From the NCBI RefSeq assembly GCF_001559595.1, contig NZ_LNTY01000043.1, positions 62,001-126,000 of the forward strand: a stretch of 64,000 nt of DNA. Direction: 5' to 3'. The translations under genes and the position numbers were made by a program. This document shows, in pieces, positions 45,262 through 55,640 of the stretch. Position 1 is the stretch's first letter. The number at the start of each line of letters is the position of its first letter. The notes below the pieces were generated by a model. That model saw only the letters and a program-made list of their open reading frames with translations. It was not told the DNA's origin and did no database searches. This DNA is from Enterovibrio coralii (lineage in GTDB: Bacteria > Pseudomonadota > Gammaproteobacteria > Enterobacterales > Vibrionaceae).

Positions 45262-47437
45262 ATGAATAAACAAAAGCTAGCCATCATCGTCGTTATCGCT
45301 GCGATTTTCGTCACTTGGTTTGCTTTCGATCTCGGTGCGCTGTTTACGCTGGAAAATGCAAAAGCGCAGCATGAAGCGTTGAAAGACTCCATCGCCAGTA
45401 ATTTTGTCAGCGCAAGCATCATCTACTTTGTTGTGTATGTGGCAATGACCGCCTTGTCTTTACCCGGTGCTGCTATTGCAACCCTTCTGGGTGCCGCTTT
45501 ATTCGGCTTTTGGTGGGCGTTGCTTCTGGTCTCTTTCGCGAGCTCCATCGGTGCCACGCTTGCGTTTTTGGTAAGCCGCTTTCTTCTCAAAGACAGTGTT
45601 CAAAGTAAATTTGGTAACAAGCTGGCGACGATTAACCAAGGTGTCGAAAAGGACGGTCCTTTTTACTTGTTAACACTGCGCCTCATTCCTGTGTTCCCGT
45701 TTTTCCTGATTAACTTGCTGATGGCTTAACGCCAATCCGCACCGCTACGTTTTATATTGTTAGCCAAATTGGCATGCTCCCGGGTACTGCTGTGTACATC
45801 AATGCCGGTACCCAACTGGCTCAAATTGATTCATTGAGCGGTATTGTCTCTCCGGGCGTGCTTTTATCTCTGGTTTTACTGGGCGTGTTCCCAATCATTG
45901 CGAAGGTAGTTATGAATTTTCTTCAGAAACGTCGTGTCTATGCAAAATGGCAGAAACCTAATTCATTTGACCGAAACCTGATCGCGATTGGAGCAGGTGC
46001 AGGTGGTCTTGTTACGACGTATATCGGTGCTGCCGTTAAAGCGAAAGTTACCCTCATCGAAAAGCACAAAATGGGTGGCGATTGTTTGAATACAGGCTGT
46101 GTTCCTTCAAAAGCCCTAATCCGTGCAGGTCACGCAGTCCACGAAATTAAACGCTCCCAAGAATTTGGTGTTACTGCGGGTGAGCCATCGGTCGACTTTA
46201 AGCAAGTTATGGGCCGCGTACACAAGGTTATCGCCAATATCGAGCCGCATGATTCTGTCGAGCGTTACACCAAACTAGGTGTTGAGTGTATTGAAGGCGA
46301 AGCAAAATCCTTTCTCCGTGGGAAGTTGAGGTCAATGGTCAACGCTTAACAACCCGCAATATCGTTATCGCAACGGGCGCGCGTCCACTTGTTCCAGGCA
46401 TTCCTGGTCTCCAAGAAGTCAGCTACCTCACGTCTGACAATGTATGGGAATTGGAAGATCAACCGAAGAAACTTCTGGTACTGGGCGGCGGACCTATTGG
46501 CAGTGAGCTTGCACAGAGCTTTGCGAGATTGGGGACTGACGTCACGCTGGTCGAGATGGCAGACCAACTGTTGATCCGTGAAGATGCTGACGCCGCCGAA
46601 TTGGTCGTTAAAGGTCTCAAGGAAGATGGCGTAAACATCTTGTTAGGCCATAAAGCCACACGCTTTGAGAAAGACGGCGACGTGCAACGCGCTTACCTCG
46701 AACACAATGGTGAAGAAGTGGTGGTTGAGTTTGACCATGTCATGCTGGCATTAGGTCGTGTTGCAAATACGAAAGGCTTTGGCCTTGAGGATATCGGCGT
46801 AGAGCTCACAGAACGTGGCACCGTGAAGGTAAACGAATACCTTCAATCAAACTATCCGAACATCTTTGCCGTTGGTGATGTTGCAGGGCCTTTCCAACTG
46901 ACCCATGCAGCGGGTCACCAAGCTTGGTATGCTGCCGTGAACGCATTGTTTGGCGACTTTAAGAAGTTCAAAGCTGACCACTCTGTTATGCCTGCTGCGA
47001 CCTACACAGCCCCAGAAGTGGCGCGTGTCGGTATCAACGAGAAAGAAGCGATTGCACAAGGCATTGAGTATGAAGTTGCGCATTACGGTATAGACGATCT
47101 CGATCGTGCCATTGCGGATGGTGAAGATCATGGTTTCATCAAGGTGATCACACCGAAAGGGAAAGACAAGATCCTTGGTGCCACCATTGTCGGCTCTCAT
47201 GCTGGCGACTTGCTCGCAGAATTCACCCTCGCCATGCGTCATGGTCTTGGATTGAACAAAATTCTTGGTACGGTTCATCCTTACCCAACCATGAGCGAAG
47301 CAACAAAATACACGGCGGGCGTTTGGAAACAAAACAACGCCCCCCAGGGTTTGCTGGCATGGGTAGAGAAATTCCATGCATGGATGCGTAACGAACCAAA
47401 AAACAATGGCTCACAGACAATGATTAAGGAAGATTAA
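45262..47437 (+). CDS. TVP38/TMEM64 (DedA-like) membrane domain fused to FAD-dependent oxidoreductase, two frame breaks
   Basis: 725 residues when two single bases are added (near 45726 and 46308). Residues 1-~215: TVP38/TMEM64 domain with GAAIATLLGAALFGFWWALLLV, LRLIPVFPFFLINLLMA and a restored TPIRTATFYIVSQIGMLPGT. Residues ~230-725: pyridine nucleotide-disulphide oxidoreductase with FAD loop AIGAGAGGLVTTYIGAA, redox pair CLNTGCVPSKAL, NAD loop VLGGGPIGSELAQ and dimer-interface HPYPTMSEATKY, like mercuric/lipoamide reductases. Such fusions are known in Vibrio. Ribosome site AAGGAC. First gene of an operon with ynjBCDF. Confidence 0.88.
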
Positions 47438-47442
47438 TCACC

Positions 47443-48582
47443 ATGAACTACAAATCAATCGTGACCGCTTGCGCGCTGGCTTTCAGCGCGACAAGCGTCG
47501 CTGCTGACCTGTCGAACTGGGAAGAAATCAAAAAAGACGCCAACGGACAAACTGTTTACTTCAATGCTTGGGGTGGCAGTCAGGAAATCAACGCTTACCT
47601 ACGTTGGGCTGGCGATGAATTGAAAGAACGTTACGGCGTCACACTTCAACACGTCAAAGTCTCAGACATTGCAGAAACCGTGAACCGTTTGGTTGCTGAG
47701 AAAGCGGCAGGTAAGAACGAAGGCGGCAGCGTCGATATGGTTTGGATCAACGGTGAAAACTTTAAATCGATGAAATCAAACGGCCTTCTTTTCGGGCCTT
47801 TTGTTGAAAACTTACCAAGTTGGTCAATTGTTGATAAGTCGCTGCCCGTTACAGAAGACTTCACCGAGCCAACAAACGGGCTAGAAGCACCTTGGGGCGT
47901 TGGCCAATTGGTGTTTATCCACGATGAAAAAACACTGGCCAACCCACCAGCATCCTTCACGGAATTACTGAGTTTGGCAAAAGCCTTTCCAGGCAAGACC
48001 ACCTACCCTAAGCCGCCTGCGTTCCACGGTACCAGCTTCTTAAAAGCCGCATTGTTGGAATTGGCCAATGATTCTGCCCCGCTTTACAAGCCAGTCGATG
48101 AAGCACAGTTTGCAGAGATTACCGCACCGCTTTGGGCATATTTAGATGAGCTCCACGGCGTTGCTTGGCGCGGTGGTAAGCAGTTCCCTGCAGGCAGTGC
48201 CGAAACCATGCAATTGCTGGATGACGGCGAGCTGCTATTGGCGATCACCTTTAATCCAAATGCCGCAGAAACTGCGGTGAAAAACGGCACATTGGCACCA
48301 ACGGCAAAAGCGTTCGCATTTGATAAAGGAGCACTCTCTAACATTCACTTCATGGGGATCCCTTGGAACGCTAACGCGAAAGAAGGCGCACTGGTGACTA
48401 TCAACTTCCTAATGAGTGAAGAAGCACAGGCACGTAAAGCAGACAGCGATGTCTGGGGAGACCCTGCTGTGGTCAAACTGACCAGTGTGGGTGGAAAGCC
48501 ATTGTTCAAATCCCAACCTGAACCACATCCAAGCTGGCAAGTTGCATTAGAACAAGCATGGCTGGAGCGATATGGTCAATAA
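47443..48582 (+). CDS. ynjB: ABC transporter periplasmic binding protein YnjB
   Basis: 379 residues with signal peptide (ACALAFSATSVAA, cut before DLSNW). Mature start WEEIKKDANGQTVYFNAWGGS and EGGSVDMVWINGENFKSM are the YnjB pattern, a distinct branch of extracellular solute-binding proteins related to thiamine/iron binders. Substrate unknown. It starts 5 bp after the fusion gene stop; same operon. Confidence 0.88.
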   Translation: MNYKSIVTACALAFSATSVAADLSNWEEIKKDANGQTVYFNAWGGSQEINAYLRWAGDELKERYGVTLQHVKVSDIAETVNRLVAEKAAGKNEGGSVDMVWINGENFKSMKSNGLLFGPFVENLPSWSIVDKSLPVTEDFTEPTNGLEAPWGVGQLVFIHDEKTLANPPASFTELLSLAKAFPGKTTYPKPPAFHGTSFLKAALLELANDSAPLYKPVDEAQFAEITAPLWAYLDELHGVAWRGGKQFPAGSAETMQLLDDGELLLAITFNPNAAETAVKNGTLAPTAKAFAFDKGALSNIHFMGIPWNANAKEGALVTINFLMSEEAQARKADSDVWGDPAVVKLTSVGGKPLFKSQPEPHPSWQVALEQAWLERYGQ

Positions 48583-48621
48583 CTCGCGCCAGAAGTTTTC
48601 GGCGTTGTTTGAGAGGTAAAC

Positions 48622-50322
48622 ATGTTACGTCTGCTGTATATCCTGACGCTGACCGTGTGTTGTTTACCTCTTATTCCAGGGCTTGGAGGCGTGTTACTTT
48701 CCGCAGTTAGCTACCTCCCAGTCCTTGGACTCGATGAGCCCAATATTGCTGGTTGGCAAGCCATGATGGCTTGGCCTGGCACAGTGGTTTCTCTGAAAAT
48801 TACCCTCTACACGGGTATTTCCGCTTCCATTCTCGCCGTCTTATTTACCTTTTTGATCCTTCAGGCTTGCTGGGGAACGAAACGATGGCAACGGATTGAA
48901 AAATGGCTATCGCCGTTGCTTGCCATGCCTCACGTTGCATTTGCTATCGGATTTGCCTTTACCTTTGCGCCTTCTGGTTGGCTATTTCGCCTAGCAGCAC
49001 TCTTTTCGGGCGAGACTGAGCCTTATCACTGGTCACTGGTTCAAGACCAATATGGCATTGGCTTTATCATTGCGCTGGCAATCAAAGAGACACCCTTTCT
49101 CCTTCTGATGAGCTTATCTGTGTTAAAGCAAATGCAGGTCGATAAGCTTTTGACCGTCTCTCAAAGCCTCGGCTACAACCGAGGAGCAGCATGGTTCAAA
49201 GTGGTGTTTCCTCAGTGGTTGCCAAAAATGCGCTTCCCGATTTATGCCGTTTTGGCTTACGGCTTATCCGTTGTCGATGTCGCAATGATCATTGGCCCTA
49301 CATCACCGACCACGTTCGCCGTGTTGGTTTGGCATTGGTTTAACGACCCAGATCTTCAACTATTACCGCGAGCGGCAGCAGGTGCCATATCCTTGTTCTT
49401 GCTTTGCTTTGGTGTCTTGCTGATTTATCGCGGATTTGAGCATGTTATTGTCCGCTTTTGGCAGAACTGGCAGTTTAGCGGCAGCAAACATATCTCCTTG
49501 CCCGGTAAACAGCTTTTCAACGTTATCGCGCTGGTACCGTTTTTGATGATTCCGGTCCTGTTAATTTGGTCTTTCGCGTTACGCTGGCGGTTTCCCGACA
49601 TTTGGCCGACAAGGCTCAGTACACGCTTTTGGGAACAAGAAAGCAGCCACCTTGTAGAGCTTGCAATTAACAGCTTGATACTGGGGCTTGTCTCCGCCTC
49701 CGTGGCACTCATTTTTGCTATTGGCTGTTTGGAGTACCGAGATAAATACCACAAGTCCGTTCCCCAACTGGTTATTGCCATTCCTATGCTTATTCCCCAA
49801 CTATCCATTTTGTTTGGGATACAAGTGGCTATCTACATGTTGCCGGGCCAATGGCACGTACCGGCGACCATTTGGGCCCATATTCTTTTTGCTTTTCCGT
49901 ATGTCTATCTAGCTCTGGATGGCCCATGGAAATCGTTCGACCAACGGCTGACACAAACGGCGAGAAGCTTGGGGCAAAGTCCCTTCAAAGCTTGGTGCGC
50001 GGTCAAACTGCCGAATGTGCTTCCCGCCATTTTGCTCGCATGGGCAGTCGGCCTCAGCGTGAGCTTCGCACAATACTTGCCAACACAGCTCCTTGGTGCG
50101 GGTCGCATTACCACACTCACAACGGAAGCGGTTAGCTTGGCAAGTGGTCAAGACAGAAGGATCAGTGCCGTTTATGGACTTATCCAAGCCTTCTTACCTT
50201 TGGTCTTTTTTGCCATCGCGTTGACAGCAAGTCGATTGGCTGATCCCAAGCGTCGACTCGCCAAACAAACAGAACAAAGAGAGATAAACAATGAGTTTGT
50301 CCGTACAAAACCTCACTATTAA
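48622..50322 (+). CDS. ynjC: ABC transporter permease YnjC (double permease)
   Basis: 566 residues with two ABC-permease halves (about 12 TM): EAA-like loops at SQSLGYNRGAAWFKVVFPQWLP and ARSLGQSPFKAWCAVKLPNVLP. This fused arrangement is typical of YnjC and related thiamine/iron permeases. GAGG precedes ATG 48622. Its 3' end overlaps ynjD by 32 bases. Confidence 0.9.
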   Translation: MLRLLYILTLTVCCLPLIPGLGGVLLSAVSYLPVLGLDEPNIAGWQAMMAWPGTVVSLKITLYTGISASILAVLFTFLILQACWGTKRWQRIEKWLSPLLAMPHVAFAIGFAFTFAPSGWLFRLAALFSGETEPYHWSLVQDQYGIGFIIALAIKETPFLLLMSLSVLKQMQVDKLLTVSQSLGYNRGAAWFKVVFPQWLPKMRFPIYAVLAYGLSVVDVAMIIGPTSPTTFAVLVWHWFNDPDLQLLPRAAAGAISLFLLCFGVLLIYRGFEHVIVRFWQNWQFSGSKHISLPGKQLFNVIALVPFLMIPVLLIWSFALRWRFPDIWPTRLSTRFWEQESSHLVELAINSLILGLVSASVALIFAIGCLEYRDKYHKSVPQLVIAIPMLIPQLSILFGIQVAIYMLPGQWHVPATIWAHILFAFPYVYLALDGPWKSFDQRLTQTARSLGQSPFKAWCAVKLPNVLPAILLAWAVGLSVSFAQYLPTQLLGAGRITTLTTEAVSLASGQDRRISAVYGLIQAFLPLVFFAIALTASRLADPKRRLAKQTEQREINNEFVRTKPHY

Positions 50323-50971
50323 AACGCCGCAACTGACTCTGTTAGATGACATGAGCTTTGTGGTTGAAAATGGTGACGTACTCTCCATCATGGGTCCAAG
50401 CGGTTGTGGAAAGTCCACGTTGCTTTCGGCCATCGCTGGCCATTTGTCTCCTGAGTTTGAGTGCCATGGTGATATCAGCGTTAACGAGGCCAGCATTCTT
50501 GCTTTGCCAGCCGAAAAGCGCACGGTAGGCATACTTTTTCAAGATGACTTGCTCTTCCCTCACCTCAATGTTTGGCAAAATTTGGCATTTGGTCTGCCAG
50601 ACACCATGACAGCAGCAGAGAAGAAAGCGCGGGCTCTTGCGACACTTCAGGAAATCGAGCTCTCGGATATTGCTTTCAAAGCCCCCGACCAAATCTCTGG
50701 CGGTCAAAGAGCGCGTGTTAGCTTGATGCGTACACTGCTTTCTCACCCAAAAGTTATCCTGCTCGATGAGCCGTTCAGTAAACTCGATAAACCACTTCGT
50801 AAAGCATTCCGTGCGTTTGTTTTCAAACAAATCAAAGCGAGAAACATCGCCGCCGTAATGGTGACACATGATGACAGCGATGTGCCTATGGAAAGCACCT
50901 TGTTGAACTGGCCAGTTTACGAGCAAGAAAGCACAAGTAACGCCATTAAACCGGAGCAGAAGCATGCTTGA
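50291..50971 (+). CDS. ynjD: ABC transporter ATPase YnjD
   Basis: 226 residues. Walker [18 protein letters not shown]-loop FQDDLLFPHLNV, signature ISGGQRARVSLMR, Walker B VILLDEPFSKLD, switch VTHDDSD. It energises YnjC. The start lies inside ynjC and the end overlaps ynjF by 8 bases, so the operon is tightly coupled. Confidence 0.92.
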   Translation: MSLSVQNLTIKTPQLTLLDDMSFVVENGDVLSIMGPSGCGKSTLLSAIAGHLSPEFECHGDISVNEASILALPAEKRTVGILFQDDLLFPHLNVWQNLAFGLPDTMTAAEKKARALATLQEIELSDIAFKAPDQISGGQRARVSLMRTLLSHPKVILLDEPFSKLDKPLRKAFRAFVFKQIKARNIAAVMVTHDDSDVPMESTLLNWPVYEQESTSNAIKPEQKHA

Positions 50972-51572
50972 TCGTTACTCGATTGAAGTCATTCGTTGGC
51001 CACTCAAGCAAGCGGCTAAACTTCCCGACAAAATGGGCTTAACTGCCAATCAAGTCACCCTGTCTGGATTTGTGCTCGGCCTTTTTGCATTACCTGCGAT
51101 TGCTTACGAACACTACTGGTTAGGACTGTTGTTTATCGTTTTCAATCGGATTTTTGATGGATTAGACGGTGCCTTGGCGAGGCGACAAGGCATCACAGAT
51201 GCGGGCGGTTTTCTCGATATCACCCTCGACTTTCTGTTCTATTCCATGATCCCGTTTGCTTTTGCATTGGCAAACCCAGAGCAGAACGCCGTCGCGGCTA
51301 CCTTTTTGGTATTCTCCTTCATGGGGACGGGTTCTAGCTTCCTTGCTTTTGCCATCATGGCGAGCAAGCGAAACATTGAAAACCCTGTCTACAAGAGCAA
51401 ATCGCTCTACTACATTGGCGGGTTAACAGAAGGGACGGAGACCATCGCATGTTTCGTTCTTTTCTGTCTCTTACCTCAGCACTTTGCTGAAATCGCGTGG
51501 ACGTTTGGTGCACTGTGCTGGATAACAACCGCCACCCGTATCTGGGCGGGCTACCAGACGTTGAAAAGCTAA
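50964..51572 (+). CDS. ynjF: CDP-alcohol phosphatidyltransferase YnjF
   Basis: 202 residues, about six TM segments. CDP-alcohol motif DG-x2-AR-x8-G-x3-D-x3-D is complete: DGLDGALARRQGITDAGGFLDITLD. It transfers a phosphatidyl group from a CDP-lipid to an alcohol, or works in reverse; the acceptor is unknown. In E. coli ynjF also lies beside ynjBCD, so the link is conserved. Confidence 0.9.
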   Translation: MLDRYSIEVIRWPLKQAAKLPDKMGLTANQVTLSGFVLGLFALPAIAYEHYWLGLLFIVFNRIFDGLDGALARRQGITDAGGFLDITLDFLFYSMIPFAFALANPEQNAVAATFLVFSFMGTGSSFLAFAIMASKRNIENPVYKSKSLYYIGGLTEGTETIACFVLFCLLPQHFAEIAWTFGALCWITTATRIWAGYQTLKS

Positions 51573-51574
51573 AT

Positions 51575-52444
51575 CTAACCGTCGGTTATCATGCTCAACA
51601 ACCAGGTTTTAAACTGACTCACATTTGGGTTCTCACTCTTTGCCTTTGGGCTAAGAAGATAGAAGCCCATTTGTGGTTGAATCGTGAGTTTTCTTAACAC
51701 CCTCAGAGCACCTGAATCAATGTGGTCTTGAATGAGCAACTGGGAAGAGATGCAAAACCCCTCGCCTGCCAACGCCGTATCGATTGCCATACCGGTTTGA
51801 TTAACTTGCAACAGCGAACCGGTGACAAATGCAGGTTCGCTGTCTGCCAATAACTTCCAGTTAAAATGGCCATCATCGATAAGAGAATGTCCTGCAAAGT
51901 TCCATACTTGCGGCAAGCTCGTCCCGCTCTTCACATAGTTAGGGCTATAGACAATCACAAGATCAGACTGCGAAAGCACATTCACGTCTAAACTGCTGTC
52001 TTGAGGTTCTGATGATTGGCGTACCGCGATATCGACACCATCACTTTTGAAATTTGCGATGTCGTCCGTCGCGATGATATGAAGTTCGATAGAAGGAAAT
52101 GCTTTTCTGAACATAGGCAGTTTTGGGATCAGCCATTTGTTTGCAAACGTAGGCGGCACGCTGACTGTTAGCGCTCCCGCCTCACGCTTTATGTCGTTTA
52201 CCGCTTTGTGCAGCAGTAACAGGGCACTAGAGACATCTTCTTGTAACTGCTTACCTTTGTCGGTTAACGAAACGCCACGGGAATGGCGAATGAAAAGTTG
52301 GCAGCTCAGCTCATCTTCCAGTCGCCTTATTCTCTGAGCGACCGCACTGGGTGAAATAAAAAGCTCCTCCGACGCTAACCGGATATTGCGGTGTCTTGCG
52401 ACAACCTCAAAGACATGCAGAGCATTGACGTTTAGTGAACTCAT
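51575..52444 (-). CDS. LysR-family regulator (GcvA-like)
   Basis: 289 residues from ATG 52444, preferred over the GTG at 52474 because LysR/GcvA proteins begin close to LNALHVFEVVARHRN and AGG lies upstream. HTH: ASEELFISPSAVAQRIRRLEDELSCQLF. Effector domain LTVSVPPTFANKWLIPKLPMF is GcvA-type. Divergent from the EamA transporter, its probable target. Confidence 0.85.
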   Translation of the reverse strand: MSSLNVNALHVFEVVARHRNIRLASEELFISPSAVAQRIRRLEDELSCQLFIRHSRGVSLTDKGKQLQEDVSSALLLLHKAVNDIKREAGALTVSVPPTFANKWLIPKLPMFRKAFPSIELHIIATDDIANFKSDGVDIAVRQSSEPQDSSLDVNVLSQSDLVIVYSPNYVKSGTSLPQVWNFAGHSLIDDGHFNWKLLADSEPAFVTGSLLQVNQTGMAIDTALAGEGFCISSQLLIQDHIDSGALRVLRKLTIQPQMGFYLLSPKAKSENPNVSQFKTWLLSMITDG

Positions 52445-52568
52445 TGTAAAAACCTGAGAGAAGTTTTTCTTCACACTAGCACAAGAAATTTGCGCTTGTG
52501 GTTAGTCCTCTAAGGTTTTACCTTTGCGTCCTACAAATACACCAGATTTCAGTTTATAAGGGTGTGGT

Positions 52569-53465
52569 ATGCCGTCTCTTGCTATGGTCGCGTTCTGGGT
52601 GCTTGGACTCGTTTGGGGAAGCAACTTTATCTTCATGAAGTGGTCCTCCGCTTACATCTCTCCAGATCAAGTCGCTTTTCTTCGTGTGCTCTTTGGTTTT
52701 ATTCCCCTCTTGGCCTTTGCGTTATGGACAGGAAAACTCAGCCGAAACCACCTCAAACATTGGCCGCATTTTGTCGTGATGTCGCTACTGGCTACGGCTT
52801 TGTATTACTACGCTTTCGCTGAAGGAACAGCCCTGTTACCTTCCAGCATTGCGGGCATGCTAAGTGCGTCGATCCCATTATTCACCTTTGTCACCGCCGC
52901 CATATTTCTGCGCTCTGAACCACTCACACGCTTATCGCTTGCGGGAACGTCGCTGGGATTTATTGGCGTTCTCCTCATCGCGCAGCCTTGGCAAGGCCTG
53001 TCAGGTTCAATCAATCTTGCGGGTGTCGGCTATATGATCGCGGGTGCGCTCAGCGTTGGCGTTTCGTTTGTGTATGCGAAAAAATTCGTCTCGACACTGG
53101 GTATTCCGCCCGTTGCTTTGGCGACATATCAGATTGGCTTGGCGACAATATTGCTCGGCGTTACAACAGATTGGCATGGCATCACAAACATCACCCATGA
53201 TACCCGCGCCGCAGCGGCACTTGTCATTGGATTGGGCGTTTGCGGGACAGGTATGGCATATATGATGTATTACTACATCGTTGAGCAGATGGGTGCCATC
53301 AAGGCCTCAGGCTCGACTTATATTCCGCCTGTTGTCGCACTGGCGATAGGTGCGATTTTTGTTGGAGAAACTGTCACCACGTTAGACATCATTGCCATGG
53401 TTGTCATTTTAAGCGGTGTTTGGATGATTCAACGTGCAAAGCAAAATCTCGCACCGCAGAGCTAA
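52569..53465 (+). CDS. EamA/DMT-family metabolite transporter
   Basis: 298 residues, ten TM segments in two EamA repeats: FWVLGLVWGSNFIFMKWSS, LPSSIAGMLSASIPLFTFV, AGVGYMIAGALSVGVSFVY, ASGSTYIPPVVALAIGAIFVGE. Drug/metabolite exporter type; substrate unknown. AAGGG before ATG 52569. Its stop is one base from the convergent GNAT gene end. Confidence 0.88.
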   Translation: MPSLAMVAFWVLGLVWGSNFIFMKWSSAYISPDQVAFLRVLFGFIPLLAFALWTGKLSRNHLKHWPHFVVMSLLATALYYYAFAEGTALLPSSIAGMLSASIPLFTFVTAAIFLRSEPLTRLSLAGTSLGFIGVLLIAQPWQGLSGSINLAGVGYMIAGALSVGVSFVYAKKFVSTLGIPPVALATYQIGLATILLGVTTDWHGITNITHDTRAAAALVIGLGVCGTGMAYMMYYYIVEQMGAIKASGSTYIPPVVALAIGAIFVGETVTTLDIIAMVVILSGVWMIQRAKQNLAPQS

Positions 53466-53466
53466 C

Positions 53467-54015
53467 TCAAATGGCGATATAGAGTGAACGGAACGCTTGA
53501 CCATTAATGTTCAATGCCGTGCCAGAAAGCATGCGACATTTCTTCTGATGCACCGTCAATGACACCTCATTGTCTTCATGGACATACGTGAAAATGAAAG
53601 GCTTCTTGTTTATTTGTTCACGAAGAACATAAGCAAAAAGCCTTTCGAAGATACCCTGTCCTCGGCAGTGCTGCGCCACACAAACTGGCCCCCAAAACAC
53701 AGAAGTATGTTCATTCAAACTCTGCTCCGGTGTCAGCTTAGGAAGTTCAGTAGCAACGTTTGAAAGCGAAGGAGAAAAAGCCCAGAAATCCCAACTGGCA
53801 CAAACAGCCATCGCTACCACCTCGCCAGATTGCTCCGCGACATACACAGCCTTCTCGCTGTCCATGGCTTTCTCGAGACATTCGGCAGGTAACACAGTGT
53901 TTAAGAAACCCTGCTTTTGGCAATCTCCATCGACATTTGAAATATGCGATGCCACTTGAAGAGCAACCAAAGCATCAACGTCCTTTCGCTCAGCCAATCT
54001 AAATATCGTCATCAT
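53467..54015 (-). CDS. GNAT-family N-acetyltransferase
   Basis: 182 residues. GNAT acetyl-CoA fold: N-terminal FRLAERKDVDALVALQVASH, AVYVAEQSGEVVAMAV, and the CoA loop VAQHCRGQGIFERLFAYVL (R/QxxGxG/A). Substrate unknown. AAGGAG 5 bases before the ATG. Convergent with the EamA gene. Confidence 0.82.
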   Translation of the reverse strand: MMTIFRLAERKDVDALVALQVASHISNVDGDCQKQGFLNTVLPAECLEKAMDSEKAVYVAEQSGEVVAMAVCASWDFWAFSPSLSNVATELPKLTPEQSLNEHTSVFWGPVCVAQHCRGQGIFERLFAYVLREQINKKPFIFTYVHEDNEVSLTVHQKKCRMLSGTALNINGQAFRSLYIAI

Positions 54016-54268
54016 CTTTCTCCTTTTCTCATTACCACATAAAATACACCTTACTTTATAAGGGCATGGAAATTCAACCTACTGCGTGCAAACGGCCGAA
54101 TCAGTGTCCGGAACAGGCAGAAACACTTTGCTTCTCAAGGCTGATTTACCTTCTTTGGGAGAAAAAGCATTAACCGGAATAAAAGCGTGGAAAACTAGTA
54201 GACGCTTTAACCATGCAAAGTGTAAGGTGTTGGAAGGAAAAGAAATAAAACGATACAAAGGACGTTAC

Positions 54269-55276
54269 ATGCAACTCACCATCCCTACTGATTACCAACC
54301 ACTTCTTGGACTTCGCGATACGGAAGTCGCGATAAAAAAACTAAAAGACTACTTTGAATACGCGCTGGCCTACGAGCTTTACCTGACTCGCGTATCTGCA
54401 CCACTTTTTGTAAAACCAGAAACCGGTCTTAATGACAACTTGAACGGCACCGAACGCCCAGTTGCATTCGATTTGCTGGATGACAATGGTGCGTGCGTTG
54501 AAGTCGTGCACTCATTGGCGAAATGGAAACGTATGGCACTTGGTCGCTACGGCTTTGATGTTGATGAAGGTTTATATACCGACATGAACGCGATTCGCCG
54601 CGATGAGGAGCTCGACAACATTCACTCTATTTACGTTGACCAGTGGGACTGGGAAAAAGTGCTTGATAAAGGTATGCGTAACGAAGCTTACTTGCACGCA
54701 ACGGTAGAGAAAATCTATAACGCTTTCCTGAAGACTGAAAACTATATCTATCAGGAATACCCTGTTCTGAAAAAGCGTCTGCCAGAGAAAGTTACCTTTA
54801 TTACTTCTGAAGAACTCCTACAGAAATACCCGAACTTCACAGGTAAAGAGCGCGAGAACGCAATCTGTAAGGAACACGGTGCCATATTTATTCAGAACAT
54901 CGGCCACACACTGTCAAACGGCGAACGCCATGACGGCCGTGCTCCAGACTATGATGATTGGAACCTCAACGGCGACTTATTGTTCTGGAACCCTGTGTTA
55001 GACAGTGCGTTAGAGCTGTCATCTATGGGGATTCGTGTGTGTGAAGATAGCCTTCAAGCTCAGTTGAATATCGCAGGTTGTGAAGACCGCGCTTCTCTTC
55101 CTTTCCACCGCGGCGTTCTGGAAAAAACACTGCCATACACCATTGGTGGTGGTATCGGCCAATCACGCATTTGTATGTTCTTCCTACAAAAAGCGCACAT
55201 TGGCGAAGTCCAATCTTCCATCTGGCCTGACGAAATGATTGAAGAGTGCGAACGCCACCAGATCGTTCTTCTTTGA
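54269..55276 (+). CDS. asnA: Aspartate-ammonia ligase (asparagine synthetase A)
   Basis: 335 residues (E. coli AsnA 330). The frame is open 61 codons further up (to 54086), but AAAGGA lies 7 bases before ATG 54269 and the family starts there ([13 protein letters not shown]). Class II synthetase-like core: [48 protein letters not shown], and [14 protein letters not shown] (motif 3). It makes asparagine from aspartate, ammonia and ATP. Confidence 0.93.
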   Translation: MQLTIPTDYQPLLGLRDTEVAIKKLKDYFEYALAYELYLTRVSAPLFVKPETGLNDNLNGTERPVAFDLLDDNGACVEVVHSLAKWKRMALGRYGFDVDEGLYTDMNAIRRDEELDNIHSIYVDQWDWEKVLDKGMRNEAYLHATVEKIYNAFLKTENYIYQEYPVLKKRLPEKVTFITSEELLQKYPNFTGKERENAICKEHGAIFIQNIGHTLSNGERHDGRAPDYDDWNLNGDLLFWNPVLDSALELSSMGIRVCEDSLQAQLNIAGCEDRASLPFHRGVLEKTLPYTIGGGIGQSRICMFFLQKAHIGEVQSSIWPDEMIEECERHQIVLL

Positions 55277-55314
55277 TCTACATACCAGCTATGATGTTCT
55301 TTTTACCGTAACAG

Positions 55315-55339
55315 TGTGGTCATCGATATGATGACCACA
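55315..55339 (+). terminator. Hairpin after asnA
   Basis: TGTGGTCATC / GATGACCACA, 10-bp perfect stem, GATAT loop, 38 bp after the stop. T tail is weak, so termination is uncertain. Confidence 0.55.
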
Positions 55340-55458
55340 TAACACTTCCATCCCCTTCCTTTCACATCACAGCAGCACCATAACGAAAACCACCTGCTTT
55401 AGTAACGCCAGCATAAAATTAGAGTTGCATCACTACATGGCTAGTTGCAGTCATCAGA

Positions 55459-55492
55459 CCAGTATTTACCAGACTTATCTGGCAAATACTGG
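55459..55492. repeat. Strong 34-nt interrupted palindrome
   Basis: CCAGTATTT-a-CCAGA, loop CTTA, TCTGG-c-AAATACTGG: 14 paired bases with one A/C mismatch. Not followed by a T run. It lies in the 300-bp gap (55340-55640) before a low-GC operon, where no gene is seen. Confidence 0.5.
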
Positions 55493-55640
55493 AATGGGCG
55501 CCGCACTTTTGAAAGCACATACGAAAATAATAGATTTTTAACTTGAATGAAGGTACCCAGATACGTTCAAATTCACCCATAGAAAAGAGGGATTTAAATA
55601 ATCCTCTAGGAAACAGTAGAAGATTAAACTAGTACATTGT

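Noticed and set aside
54086..54268. 61-codon N-terminal extension of asnA
   Set aside because: The family starts at 54269, which has AAAGGA at proper spacing; the extension has no family similarity that I can see.
55459..55492. Integron attC/VCR site
   Set aside because: It is a palindrome, but lacks R'' and L'' boxes, the GTTRRRY core and any integrase or cassette array.
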